Shown here piece after piece: positions 1 to 8,144 of a stretch of DNA of 64,000 nt (the first letter of the stretch is position 1; every line of letters starts with the position of its first letter). A program made the position numbers and the translations under genes. The DNA is from Klebsormidium nitens (lineage: Eukaryota; Streptophyta; Klebsormidiophyceae; Klebsormidiales; Klebsormidiaceae). The stretch covers positions 1 to 64,000 of the forward strand of contig DF237364.1 of assembly GCA_000708835.1 (NCBI GenBank), in the 5' to 3' direction. The notes beneath the pieces are model-generated. The model ran no database searches, was not told the DNA's origin, and was given only the letters and a program-made list of their open reading frames with translations.

Positions 1-240
1 GACATGGTCAGTCAGGTCACCTGTGCCAGTCTGTGCCTTCGGCCCAAAAACTTCTGCCACGTGCCACGCATGCTGAACCCAAACTTGAGTTATGACCGTT
101 GCTACATGTTTGTTGCCACGTCAGTAAGAAGGTGTCCTAACACTGACGCCCAGTACTTTTGCTTCACTCGCCGCGTCCCAATCGTAATGCCGCGTCACCA
201 TCGACTCACGCGGTTTGTAAGCTGTGGCTATCTGTGTGTC

Positions 241-498
241 CCAAGTCCCGAGTTCGCGGCAAGTCCCAAGTCCCAAGTCGCAAGTTTCAAGTCCCAAGTC
301 CCAAATCGCGGCCGCAAGTCCCAAGTCCCAAGTCCCAAGTTCCAAGTCCCGAGTTCGCGGCAAGTCCCAAGTCCCAAGACCCAAGTCCCAACTCCCAACT
401 CCCTAGTTCGCGGCAAGTCCCAAGTCCCAAGTCCCAAGTCCCAAGTCCCAAGTCCCAAGTCCCAAGTCCCAAGTCCCAAGTCCCAAGTCCCAAGTCCA
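241..498. repeat. Heptamer minisatellite, unit CAAGTCC
   Basis: Tandem array of the 7-bp unit CAAGTCC. It is nearly perfect over the last 85 bp and interrupted earlier by variants such as CAAGTTT and by GAGTTCGCGG-type spacers that recur three times. Because 7 is not a multiple of 3, every frame gives a stop-free seven-residue repeat, so the long open frames here on both strands (SQVPSPK-type and its reverse) are artefacts of the unit, not genes. Confidence 0.95.
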
Positions 499-1070
499 GG
501 TCCTAGGAGGAGAGGGAGGGGTGCTTTTTTCGCTGCCTTTCTCTCAGACTCGCCCTGAGCATGTCGAGAAAACCTTGTACTCCAGCAGCATGCCTCCGGG
601 TCTTCACCGGGAACGTCCTTCAGCAGCCTTTCCAAGTATGAAGAGGCAGCAGGAGTAAAGAAAGGAAGACACTAACCCTAATTAGGCTTCATCTGCTAGA
701 TCGACTTGAAACATGACAACTCGGCATATGCATGTTCCACTCATACCATCCGGCTAAAGTGGGCGAGGCTTGGGGCCAGTATCAACTGGGCATGTGGGGC
801 AAGGGTCGGCTAGACCAACCGAGCAGGTGTGCTATGTGTGGGCCAATGAGCTCCAGAACCCTAATTTGCATGGTACTGGGATTTGCGAGTGGTGCGGGAC
901 ATTCTAGCTACTCATCTGCCTGAGCCTTTTACCAGCAGGCAGAGTCAGGTTCGGGTCTCTGACTCGAGGCTATCATATAGGAATGAAGGAAGCTAGCTGC
1001 GGCTGATTCATACGCTGTTGAGGAGCCCCTTGCACCGGGACGAGGACCCTCCTGCTCGTCCTGACTGAGC
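499..1070. other. Spacer between tandem arrays, no gene seen
   Basis: I see no convincing coding region, RNA gene or mobile-element terminus here. A short telo-box-like AACCCTAA lies near position 675. The only open frames are short and have no recognisable protein. Confidence 0.5.
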
Positions 1071-1585
1071 GCCATGCTAGTGCCATGCTTCTGCCATGCT
1101 AGTGCCATGTGCCATGCTCCTGCCATGCTCCTGCCATGTGCCATGTCAGTGCCATGCTCCTGCCATGCTAGTGCCATGCTCCTGCCATGTGCCATGTGCC
1201 ATGTGCCATGCTCCTGTCATGTGCCATGTGCCATGCTCCTGCCATGCGCCATGCTCCTGCCATGCGCCATGCTAGTGTTATGCGCCATGCTAGTGCCATG
1301 CTTCTGCCATGCTTGTGCCATGTGCCATGCTCCTGCCATGCTCCTGCAATGCTCCTGCCATGCTCCTGCCATGCTTGTGCCATGCTCCTGCCATGTGCCA
1401 TGTGCCATGTCAGTGCCATGCCAGTGCCATGCTAGTGTCATGTGCCATGCTCCTGCCATGCTAGTGCCATGCTCCTGCCATGCTAGTGCCATGTGCCATG
1501 CTCCTGCCATGCTAGTGCCATGCTCCTGCCATGCTAGTGCCATGCTGGTGCCATGTGCCAATGCCATGCTTAGGTGCCATGCTCG
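1071..1585. repeat. TGCCATG array with optional 4-bp inserts
   Basis: About 50 copies of the heptamer TGCCATG. Each is followed either directly by the next copy or by one 4-bp insert (CTCC, CTAG, CTTC, CTTG, TCAG or CCAG), so spacing alternates between 7 and 11 bp. The array is open in several frames on both strands (Cys/Met/Ala-rich on plus, His/Gly/Met-rich on minus), but the period explains this. Degenerate stragglers appear around 1,816-1,852. Confidence 0.93.
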
Positions 1586-1977
1586 GATGCAAAAGCAAAG
1601 TCCTGCGCCAATGCGCTACGCTGACAAGATTCCTCACTGGTTCTGCGCAATCGCTTTCCTAAGCCTTTTTCTTCTTCTTCGGTAAAAGCCGGCTCACCAG
1701 TGTTGACGACCTTTCTCTTCTTCCGAGAACCCGGCACCCCGAGTGCATCAACCCTTTGACCAGAAACTTTCTTTCTTTTACCACCATTGTTGCCCCCTAA
1801 TTCCATCTGGGGCGAGTGCCATGTGCATGCACGTTGCCATGCCATGCGAGTGCCTTGTACTGTAAAACCCCAAGGACACTGTAACCTTGAACCCTAATTC
1901 TTAAAACCCTAAAATCCCGAAACACTTTAGTCTGTCGAAAACCCGACCTCATAACCTTTGCACGCTTACGCCAATCG
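1586..1977 (-). other. Possible fragment of a basic, NLS-like coding segment
   Basis: On the minus strand, from an ATG at about 1,806 down to about 1,575, there is an open stretch with plausible protein composition: two basic clusters (KRKK and RKKRK) followed by an acidic EEEEK run. It reads directly into the TGCCATG array and has no recognisable domain. It could be the end of an exon or debris of a nuclear protein gene. The remainder up to 1,977 holds AACCCTAA-like motifs near 1,890-1,912 and no other gene. Confidence 0.2.
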
Positions 1978-2727
1978 CTAGAGGAAAGTTAACAACCCCA
2001 GTCTCCCTTCTGGTTTGTGTCGCTTGAGCCACGCTAAGAATTCGTTCCGGCCCATGCGAGTGCGCCTTCCGTTTGGGCCTGCCGCTGAGTACCGGGGTGG
2101 AATCAGCGATTCAGGCACAGGGTAGAGCACCGGATCGTATTGGTCAGAGTCTATCGGGTACCGGCGCAATTCAAAGTCGGATTGTGGTGCGACTCGGATG
2201 GTTCTGAGCTCTCCGGTACGGCTGTCCATGTTGGGGTCAGGGCGGTAGCCCAGTTTCCAATTCGACGTGTCAATGTTGCGTGGGCGCGTTGGAAACCAGC
2301 TGTCCCCTGGTCCAGGTCTTCTGAACCGTATGCGGACTTTGTCAGCTAACGCGAGTGGGATCAGTGCATGTTCGCCGAGGGGTGCGAATCCGTGTCTGTT
2401 CCTGGTTGAGCTCATCAGCTGCTCGATCTCTCTGGTCAGCGTCGGAGCAATGTATTCGAATGGTCGATCCTCCTCTCTGTCTCGAGAAACGCGCAGCTGC
2501 CTCTGTGGGAGATTCCTGGAGTGGAAATTTTCGGTCTGACGTCTCTGTACGGCGTGGGCTAGCCTCTCCCTCGCTCTCTGCAGTTCGACCCGCAGCTCAT
2601 AGGGCGCGTGCTCGGGAGAAGGATATGCGGCCACTTCTTGTTCCAGGCTCACGACGTCCCTGGCCGAATCGTTTGCGAGTTGTGCCAGGTTCGTTCTTTC
2701 ATATCTCCCTGGGTTCGCGGCGGCCAT
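1978..2727 (-). CDS. Viral-segment protein of unknown function, 249 aa
   Basis: I do not recognise this protein. The first in-frame ATG is at 2,727 (MAAANPG); the frame is open further upstream but only from a non-ATG codon. The protein is charged and Arg-rich. Residues about 10-75 could form a helical or coiled-coil stretch (ELRVELQRARERLAHAV), followed by a basic central part and a proline- and tyrosine-rich C-terminal half. No membrane segment or cysteine cluster is visible. It lies 75 bp downstream of the lectin-domain gene on the same strand, so the two may be transcribed together. A structural or virion-associated role would suit the composition but is only a guess. Confidence 0.6.
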   Translation of the reverse strand: MAAANPGRYERTNLAQLANDSARDVVSLEQEVAAYPSPEHAPYELRVELQRARERLAHAVQRRQTENFHSRNLPQRQLRVSRDREEDRPFEYIAPTLTREIEQLMSSTRNRHGFAPLGEHALIPLALADKVRIRFRRPGPGDSWFPTRPRNIDTSNWKLGYRPDPNMDSRTGELRTIRVAPQSDFELRRYPIDSDQYDPVLYPVPESLIPPRYSAAGPNGRRTRMGRNEFLAWLKRHKPEGRLGLLTFL

Positions 2728-2802
2728 TCGAAAACGGCTATAGACTCTTCTCAGAATTAAAAGTAGCACACAAGTCCTGGACAAAACAAAGACAACCTGC
2801 TC

Positions 2803-3693
2803 TCAAACTTGTTTCACGGCCTGTGCTGGGCCATAACCGTTGCAGTCCCAGAGTTGTACCGGACCGTTGTTCACCCGAGTGCCGTTCGGGAGGTCCATGC
2901 ACCTACCTGCTGCAAAGTTCATCAGCCCCCCTTGTTTACTCGATTGCCACCTCTGCAGGCTGTTCTGATCAGAGCACGGCTGCAATGCGAGCCTCGAGCC
3001 GTTTCCGTTCCCGCTTGGACCTATACAGAGATTCTTATTGATATTGGACCTGAACTGTAAGGCTCCTATCTGCATCGTGTCGACCGCGAGAGCCTGATTG
3101 GGGTCCGATTGGGAACAAGGCCATTGGACGATCGGAGTGCCAGACGCATGGTTTCCGCCGAGTACTGTCAGGCACTGATTTTGCCCCCCTATGCTCATCC
3201 GTCCGACGTTATATTGTACAGGGACTTGCGTTGTTTGACCGCTGTACTGCGGAGCAGTCTGAGGGACTTGCGTGGGTTGAGAGCTAGCGGGCTGAGGGCT
3301 GCCCGCTGTCACATAAGTCACAGAAGGCGCCCTCGACATGCATCTCGCGAGAGTGAAGCCAGAGAAAAAGCCTGGATCTTTCTGAATGACGTAGGAAAAA
3401 ACGGCTTCGGATTGCGCTGGCGTCAGTCCGTTCTGCTGACTGGATGTCTTGACAATGTTTATCAATTGGTCATACGCAGTGCAGTCATCGATGTGTTTGT
3501 CTCTATAGAGAACCAGATTGTTGTAAAGTGCGTCTCCTATCGCCATCACTTTGTATCTGGTGGTGGCATCCAACGCCGCCAGAGCCGTGGCGGCCTTCGG
3601 GTCGTCGAATGCTTCCACGAGACCGGGCGAAGGGCACAGCGCTACCACGACCACGACGAGCAGGAGGAGGATCAAGATGACCTTGGTCGACAT
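2803..3693 (-). CDS. Secreted or membrane-anchored protein with ricin-B-type lectin domain, 296 aa
   Basis: The N-terminus has a strong hydrophobic stretch (about residues 4-22, Leu/Val-rich), read as a signal peptide or anchor. Residues about 30-120 form an alpha-helical region of unknown family with paired cysteines, followed by a Ser/Gln/Thr/Pro-rich linker (about 125-160). Residues about 168-296 show the beta-trefoil lectin pattern: repeated CL..xG/CIG/CMD strands, LxPC and WxC turns, and one clear QRW motif near 247-249. This is a carbohydrate-binding domain only; nothing resembling a catalytic toxin chain is present. Such domains occur in many secreted enzymes and lectins. In a viral segment it could bind host-surface or virion glycans. 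The ATG at 3,693 immediately precedes the signal peptide and fixes the start. Confidence 0.8.
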   Translation of the reverse strand: MSTKVILILLLLVVVVVALCPSPGLVEAFDDPKAATALAALDATTRYKVMAIGDALYNNLVLYRDKHIDDCTAYDQLINIVKTSSQQNGLTPAQSEAVFSYVIQKDPGFFSGFTLARCMSRAPSVTYVTAGSPQPASSQPTQVPQTAPQYSGQTTQVPVQYNVGRMSIGGQNQCLTVLGGNHASGTPIVQWPCSQSDPNQALAVDTMQIGALQFRSNINKNLCIGPSGNGNGSRLALQPCSDQNSLQRWQSSKQGGLMNFAAGRCMDLPNGTRVNNGPVQLWDCNGYGPAQAVKQV

Positions 3694-3782
3694 GCTCTCA
3701 GGTATATACTAGTTTTATTGCGAAAACGTCGTGATCACGAAGAATGTATGTGCTGCGATGTAGAGCGAGTCAGACGAGCACC

Positions 3783-4007
3783 ATGGACACGTCTTCTCTA
3801 GACCTGCTAGCCACAGTCGCAATAGGAGCGAGCGAGAGCGATGTGGCATATGCGGGAAGTCAGGCAGAGCGATTGAAGCACCTTGCAAAGATTGTCGCGC
3901 AAATGAGATATGAGCAGAAGAGCTGCAGAGGATCTGAAGGGGATAGGAATCCGGACAAAAATATACAAAGCTGCGATGCTAAAGACCAACGAGGTAAAAG
4001 GCCGTAA
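3783..4007 (+). CDS. Candidate small viral-segment gene, 74 aa
   Basis: This is the only 450-bp gap inside the viral block without a large frame. On the plus strand an ATG at 3,783 opens a 74-residue frame ending at 4,007, with a helical, alanine-rich N-terminal half and a basic, polar C-terminal tail. The minus strand also has short hydrophobic frames (68 residues from 4,066, 60 residues from 3,989) that could encode a small membrane protein. I cannot tell which, if any, is translated. Confidence 0.25.
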   Translation: MDTSSLDLLATVAIGASESDVAYAGSQAERLKHLAKIVAQMRYEQKSCRGSEGDRNPDKNIQSCDAKDQRGKRP

Positions 4008-4142
4008 TTGTCACAATGGAGAAGTTCAACGCAAAGGAGTAGGATCACAGGGACGCAGATGACCATAATTGAGCAAGAAGCGCCGGTCTTCTCATCATGG
4101 TCACACTGGTTTAATGGTTACATTCTTTCCAAACAGAGTATT

Positions 4143-5825
4143 CTAATCGCAAGCATACTTGTATGCTAATCCATTTATAATCGTCTTCTTCTTTATTGTG
4201 TATCCTACTTTGGCTGTGCTCCATCCGAGGGACGCCGCCGCATCTGACACCTTGTCCCATTTCCGTTTCACGAGTCCACTCTTTTCCTCTAATTCCTCAA
4301 CAGGACGCGCAGCACTTGGAGGAACACGCCTCTTGTATGTCGCCTCATTCCCTTTCAAGCAGATCCCGTAGTAACCTTTCTCGGTGTACTTTGAGTCAGC
4401 CTTCCACAGAGCACAGTGTACGTAGTGTTGATCCAGAAAGGTGTGAATACCCTTTAGCTCCGTACGATCTTCCTCGTAGTCTGGGTCCTTTTCTTTCTTC
4501 CATCTGAAATACGTGGCCTCCAAATCGCTGTCATAGAGTCTGCTGGAGCACGTCTCCACGCACGTCACTTGCACAAATTTCTCGATCTCCCAGAGGACCA
4601 TGGTCTTGGCTCTTTTGTATGGGATGATTCTTAAGCCCTTGTATCCGTGAGGAACCATTTCGCCATCCTGGATGCGGCAAGGCATGAAACGTGTCTTCAA
4701 ATAGCGAATGAGAGCCTCCTTCAGGCCTCGGTTGGTCAATCTCGCCCAGAGTATGAAGCGTACGTGGATCTCAGCCGGGAAGTCGTAAAAGTCTGTTCCA
4801 ACTTCGCAGCACTCGTCGACGAAGCGATTGAAGTCGTAGACGACTTGAATGTCCGGTAAAGTCGTATCGTTTGCTTCAGGAGGTTCTGTGTCCTTCAGCA
4901 CAGGCGTTGTCACTGCCTTTTCTTTCATCTTTGTCAGAATGTCCTTGATTTCGGTAAGCTCGGCTTGTAGCGTTTGGTTCGTGACTTTGCTGGAGTCTGA
5001 TTGTTGGTGACTAGTCTGAGCTACATCTCCACGGATCTCGTGGTTGAGCAACCCAACGACCTTTTGAAAGATCTTGGCGTTTGCATCAGTACAGTCCGAG
5101 CCACCGTTCGTGAGAGCAAAAAGATCTGCCACAACTCTTGTCAAAGTTTTCGCGTACTCGACGCTCGTATCATATACCTCGCTCTTCACTAACCCCCCTG
5201 TGTTCTTCATCAGTCTGTGCAGAACGCTTTCTGCGTCGTTGATGCAGTCTGCGGGGACTTCCACAGAGTATGTCAGACGTCCAAACGGGTTTGTTTGTCG
5301 GTATGGGCCTTGTCTGCCAGCAGTGTCTTTGGTCTTTCCCAACTTGATCCGGCACTTGCTGTCTGACTGAGCGTTCTCCAATTTGAAGTTGTATAAGAAG
5401 TTTGTCTTTCGATCTGTTTCTTTCTCCAGCCTCGAGGTTTGTTCTTTGAGGTTGTTATTGTCCTCTCTCAGCGTGCGCAACTCCTTCTCACGTGCTTGTT
5501 CATTCTGTCGGATCTTCGCGATCGCTTTCAGCCTGATGTCCTTGAGGGTGTCAAACACCCATTCTCTCAACACGTCTGCGATTGGATGTTGGCTCTTCAT
5601 GAGGAGCAGTTGCACACCATTCTCCGTCAACAACTCTTCCCGTTCTGTGAGTCCATGTCTACTCACAACGCATTTAGAGGGCAGGTTTGCTACAATTGCG
5701 TCGACATCGGTCAGTCTCACGATATCACTCATCTGATGGGCATAAAAGAGCGGCTCTTCTAGCGTGCCTTGTATGTTGACCTGGAAGACATCGTAGCCTG
5801 TCTCGAATGCCTCTGCTATGTCCAT
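4143..5825 (-). CDS. BRO-N / T5orf172-like protein with NCLDV D5-like C-terminal region, 560 aa
   Basis: The N-terminal part (about 10-100) fits the BRO-N fold: a divergent start, then the conserved LLTENGVQLLLMKSQ block and the HPIADVLREWVFDTLKDIRL helix. Residues about 100-142 form a coiled coil. Residues about 145-235 carry an IKLGKT strand, a downstream Arg and an AESVLHRLM helix, as in T5orf172/GIY-like modules often joined to BRO-N. After a second helical linker, residues about 330-470 contain VDECCEVG and a LIRYLKTRF helix. This resembles the C-terminal region that follows D5-type primase-helicases, and some BRO-N/MSV199 proteins, in large DNA viruses. BRO-type proteins are thought to bind DNA and are common in NCLDVs, ascoviruses and baculoviruses; the role here is unknown. 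It is divergently arranged with the packaging ATPase, 227 bp apart. Confidence 0.75.
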   Translation of the reverse strand: MDIAEAFETGYDVFQVNIQGTLEEPLFYAHQMSDIVRLTDVDAIVANLPSKCVVSRHGLTEREELLTENGVQLLLMKSQHPIADVLREWVFDTLKDIRLKAIAKIRQNEQAREKELRTLREDNNNLKEQTSRLEKETDRKTNFLYNFKLENAQSDSKCRIKLGKTKDTAGRQGPYRQTNPFGRLTYSVEVPADCINDAESVLHRLMKNTGGLVKSEVYDTSVEYAKTLTRVVADLFALTNGGSDCTDANAKIFQKVVGLLNHEIRGDVAQTSHQQSDSSKVTNQTLQAELTEIKDILTKMKEKAVTTPVLKDTEPPEANDTTLPDIQVVYDFNRFVDECCEVGTDFYDFPAEIHVRFILWARLTNRGLKEALIRYLKTRFMPCRIQDGEMVPHGYKGLRIIPYKRAKTMVLWEIEKFVQVTCVETCSSRLYDSDLEATYFRWKKEKDPDYEEDRTELKGIHTFLDQHYVHCALWKADSKYTEKGYYGICLKGNEATYKRRVPPSAARPVEELEEKSGLVKRKWDKVSDAAASLGWSTAKVGYTIKKKTIINGLAYKYACD

Positions 5826-6052
5826 CGTGATATTCTACTTCCAAGCGTCAGCACGCTTTGTTCTTGCAGTAAGCCAACGAATCACTCCACACCGTTGTGA
5901 ATTTCAAGTGTCGACCGATGTCTTTCCTATATCGGCTCTCACATGGTAGGAGAGCCTTACCCATGATCTTCCCTATATCGACCTAAAGACAACCGCGGAT
6001 ATTACCAATGAGTATTTCTCTAGACTGAGATAAGAGTACTGCTTCCATAGAA
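5826..6052. promoter_or_regulatory. Divergent viral-type promoter region with repeated CCTATATCG motif
   Basis: This 227-bp gap separates the BRO-N gene (minus) from the ATPase gene (plus). It contains two near-identical boxes 45 bp apart, TTTCCTATATCGG at 5,923-5,935 and CTTCCCTATATCGA at 5,968-5,981. A repeated A/T-core motif between divergent viral genes suggests a promoter element, but its function is inferred. Confidence 0.4.
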
Positions 6053-6838
6053 ATGGGAGAAATAACCCTGAAAAAGTTCTCGTTAAGCACGATTCCGGAT
6101 AACTCATTCATTGTTTTAGCTGGTAGGCGCAATTCAGGTAAAACGGTTTTAGTAACCGATATTTTACATTCGAAACGAAAGATCTTCCCATGTGGGATTG
6201 TGATGTCTGGCACGGAAGAGAGTAATCACTATTACAAGTCCATCGTACCTGACTCGTTCATTTACGGCGATTTCGACGAGGATGTCATCTGGAAGCTCTT
6301 GGAGAGGCAGAAGCGGATCCTCGATAACAACCTCCCAAACGGCAAGGTGTTTGTCCTATTGGACGATTGTGCGTACTCGAAGAAGGCAATGTCCAGCAAA
6401 GCTCTATCAGCCTTGGCCAAGAACGGACGTCATTATAATGTGACAATTTTGCTAACAATTCAATATGCACTCGATATCCCTCCTGACATCCGAAACAACA
6501 TCGATCTTTTCTTTTGTTTCGCCGACAACGTGCAGCTGAACCAGAAGAAGCTCTACGATCACTATTTCGGCAATTTTGAAAATCTCCAAGTCTTCAAGGA
6601 CGTCTTCAAGGCATGTACCCGTGACTACGAGGTCCTGGTACTGAACAATCTAGCAAAGTCCGGCGAGTTGCAGGACACTGTCTTCTGGTACAAGGCGTCT
6701 CTACACGAGCCGTTCCGGATAGGGCACAAGTCCTTTTGGAAATATCACGATCAGACGTACGCTAAGAAGGAGCGCCATGACGAGGAGAACAGTCGCTCGG
6801 TGCGCGGGAGCAAGATCAAGATCGTCAAGAAGGAGTGA
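6053..6838 (+). CDS. A32-type (FtsK/HerA superfamily) virion DNA-packaging ATPase, 261 aa
   Basis: This is the hallmark gene of the viral block. Walker A is GRRNSGKT (residues 24-31) and Walker B is VFVLLDDCA (about 99-107), with the tandem Asp typical of the family. Between them is VMSGTEESNHYYKSIVPDSF, a segment I recognise from A32-like ATPases of NCLDVs. Downstream, NGRHYNVTILLTIQY (sensor-like Q) and DIPPDIRNNIDLFF also match the family. These ATPases pump viral DNA into the capsid. The 261-residue length is normal. All motif residues are intact and there is no stop or intron, so the gene looks functional or recently inserted. Its 3' end overlaps the convergent LAGLIDADG/dUTPase-like gene by 14 bp. 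Confidence 0.93.
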   Translation: MGEITLKKFSLSTIPDNSFIVLAGRRNSGKTVLVTDILHSKRKIFPCGIVMSGTEESNHYYKSIVPDSFIYGDFDEDVIWKLLERQKRILDNNLPNGKVFVLLDDCAYSKKAMSSKALSALAKNGRHYNVTILLTIQYALDIPPDIRNNIDLFFCFADNVQLNQKKLYDHYFGNFENLQVFKDVFKACTRDYEVLVLNNLAKSGELQDTVFWYKASLHEPFRIGHKSFWKYHDQTYAKKERHDEENSRSVRGSKIKIVKKE

Positions 6839-8144
6839 TGGGCGGCTCGTCGGGGCCCTCCAGGCGGATGGGAAAGTGCGCCGTGGGGACGAGCAGGAGG
6901 TCCATGTGCAGGCCTTCCAGCGCCACGCTGCAGAAGTTGAGGTCTTCCTCGCAGAACTTGGTGTTCACGGTGGCCTTGAGCGCCACGTAGTCGGTCCCTG
7001 GAACGCGCGGCGGCACCTGCGGCCCGTTGAATATGACCCCCAGCGAGGTCATCTGAGGCGTCGGGCACAGCAAGCAGGACCACCCTGGAGGGAGCCTGAC
7101 CTCTAGTCCCGTGTCGAAGACCGTCTGGGTGGTCCTCTCGGCGGTGACATCCACGACCTTCAGGGACCACGCCTTGTCGGACCACGCCTTACTCAACGAG
7201 GAGAGGGTCGGATACCCGGCCTTCCGGACTCGGATCGTGGGATTCGGCGTCGCTCTGGTGTACGGGACATTGGCGCAGGCAAACTCGTTGAACCTGTCCC
7301 TGTGACTCTTGAAGTAGTAGGTCGAACCCTCGAACATATAACCCATCACGTCCAGCGCCTCGCCTCCGACGTATGCGATGGTCTTGGGGTCCTTCGCGTC
7401 CCTCCTCGGGGTGTGGTTCGGGAAGTTACCCATCACCCCAGCAGCCAAATATGGAGAGGGCAGATCGAACTCGCAGATCATCGTGGAGTTCTCCCACCTG
7501 GCCGTCCCAGCGCCGTCGAAGAGACCTCTGATGAAGTGGCGGTCGAGCAGAGGGTCGAGGACGTTCGATGACGGAAAGCAGGACTCGGTCCTGTAGTTGT
7601 CTAGATTCACGCCCAATATCTCGAAAGCTCTCTGGATCAGGCGTTCCGATCTAGCAATGAAGTAGCGCGCAGACTGCCTCTTTACTTTCAAGCGCCCTGG
7701 TCGCTCCATGACCAGATTCCTCAGGGCATCTATGGCACCCGCGTCTTTCTTGCCCGACTCTAGGACCATCTCGTTGTGTCGAGAGATCTTTGCGTACCCG
7801 CTGGCTATCAATCCCAGGAGATATGCAGGACCCTCGTCCTCTATGACGTCCAGAATGTTCTCCCTGACACCTGCTGGCTGCATCACCGCGCTGACGGAAT
7901 TGTCATAACAATTGGGACATATCGCGAAACCGGGCGGTTTGCCCAGAGGAGCCGCCCGATTCAGCAACTGTCTGTATTGCGACTTGAACTTCTCCGAGCA
8001 TTTCGCAGAGACCCGGAGGTCGCAGCTACACTTGACGCGGACGGCCGAGTCGGGCGCCAGCGAGGAAAAGTCGTCCAGGATACCCATGATCCTTTCGCTG
8101 ATACTCTCCCTCAAAAGAAAAGGGCCGACCGGGACGCATCTCAT
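6825..8144 (-). CDS. Degenerate LAGLIDADG endonuclease-like / dUTPase-like fusion, 439 aa
   Basis: Domain order: a Cys-rich N-terminal module (Cys 39, 41, 49, then ICPNC at 76 and 79; possible Zn finger); a LAGLIDADG-like pair (motif 1 YLLGLIASGY at 108-117, motif 2 FIRGLFDGAGTAR at 204-216); and a C-terminal dUTPase-like domain beginning VFDTGLEVRLPPGW (342-355). The same Cys-motif/LAGLIDADG/dUTPase arrangement is, as I recall, known from giant-virus proteins. The catalytic acid of each LAGLIDADG helix appears missing (ASDG-like becomes ASG; FDGDG-like becomes FDGAG). In the dUTPase part the usual PRSG motif reads CPTPQ and the D-Y-R-G-E motif is absent. The fold may persist while both activities are probably lost. 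Its ATG overlaps the stop of the upstream gene (ATGA), suggesting coupled translation. Confidence 0.75.
   Translation of the reverse strand: MRCVPVGPFLLRESISERIMGILDDFSSLAPDSAVRVKCSCDLRVSAKCSEKFKSQYRQLLNRAAPLGKPPGFAICPNCYDNSVSAVMQPAGVRENILDVIEDEGPAYLLGLIASGYAKISRHNEMVLESGKKDAGAIDALRNLVMERPGRLKVKRQSARYFIARSERLIQRAFEILGVNLDNYRTESCFPSSNVLDPLLDRHFIRGLFDGAGTARWENSTMICEFDLPSPYLAAGVMGNFPNHTPRRDAKDPKTIAYVGGEALDVMGYMFEGSTYYFKSHRDRFNEFACANVPYTRATPNPTIRVRKAGYPTLSSLSKAWSDKAWSLKVVDVTAERTTQTVFDTGLEVRLPPGWSCLLCPTPQMTSLGVIFNGPQVPPRVPGTDYVALKATVNTKFCEEDLNFCSVALEGLHMDLLLVPTAHFPIRLEGPDEPPITPS

Noticed and set aside
4-635. Long overlapping frames on both strands over the CAAGTCC array
   Set aside because: A 7-bp unit without stops gives a seven-residue repeat in every frame; no gene is needed.
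241-1585. CRISPR-like or telomere identity of the tandem arrays
   Set aside because: No spacers of constant size and the unit differs from the plant telomere TTTAGGG; these are simple minisatellites.
1074-1685. 203-residue Cys/Met/Ala-rich open frame over the TGCCATG array
   Set aside because: Explained by a stop-free 7/11-bp repeat that is open in several frames on both strands.
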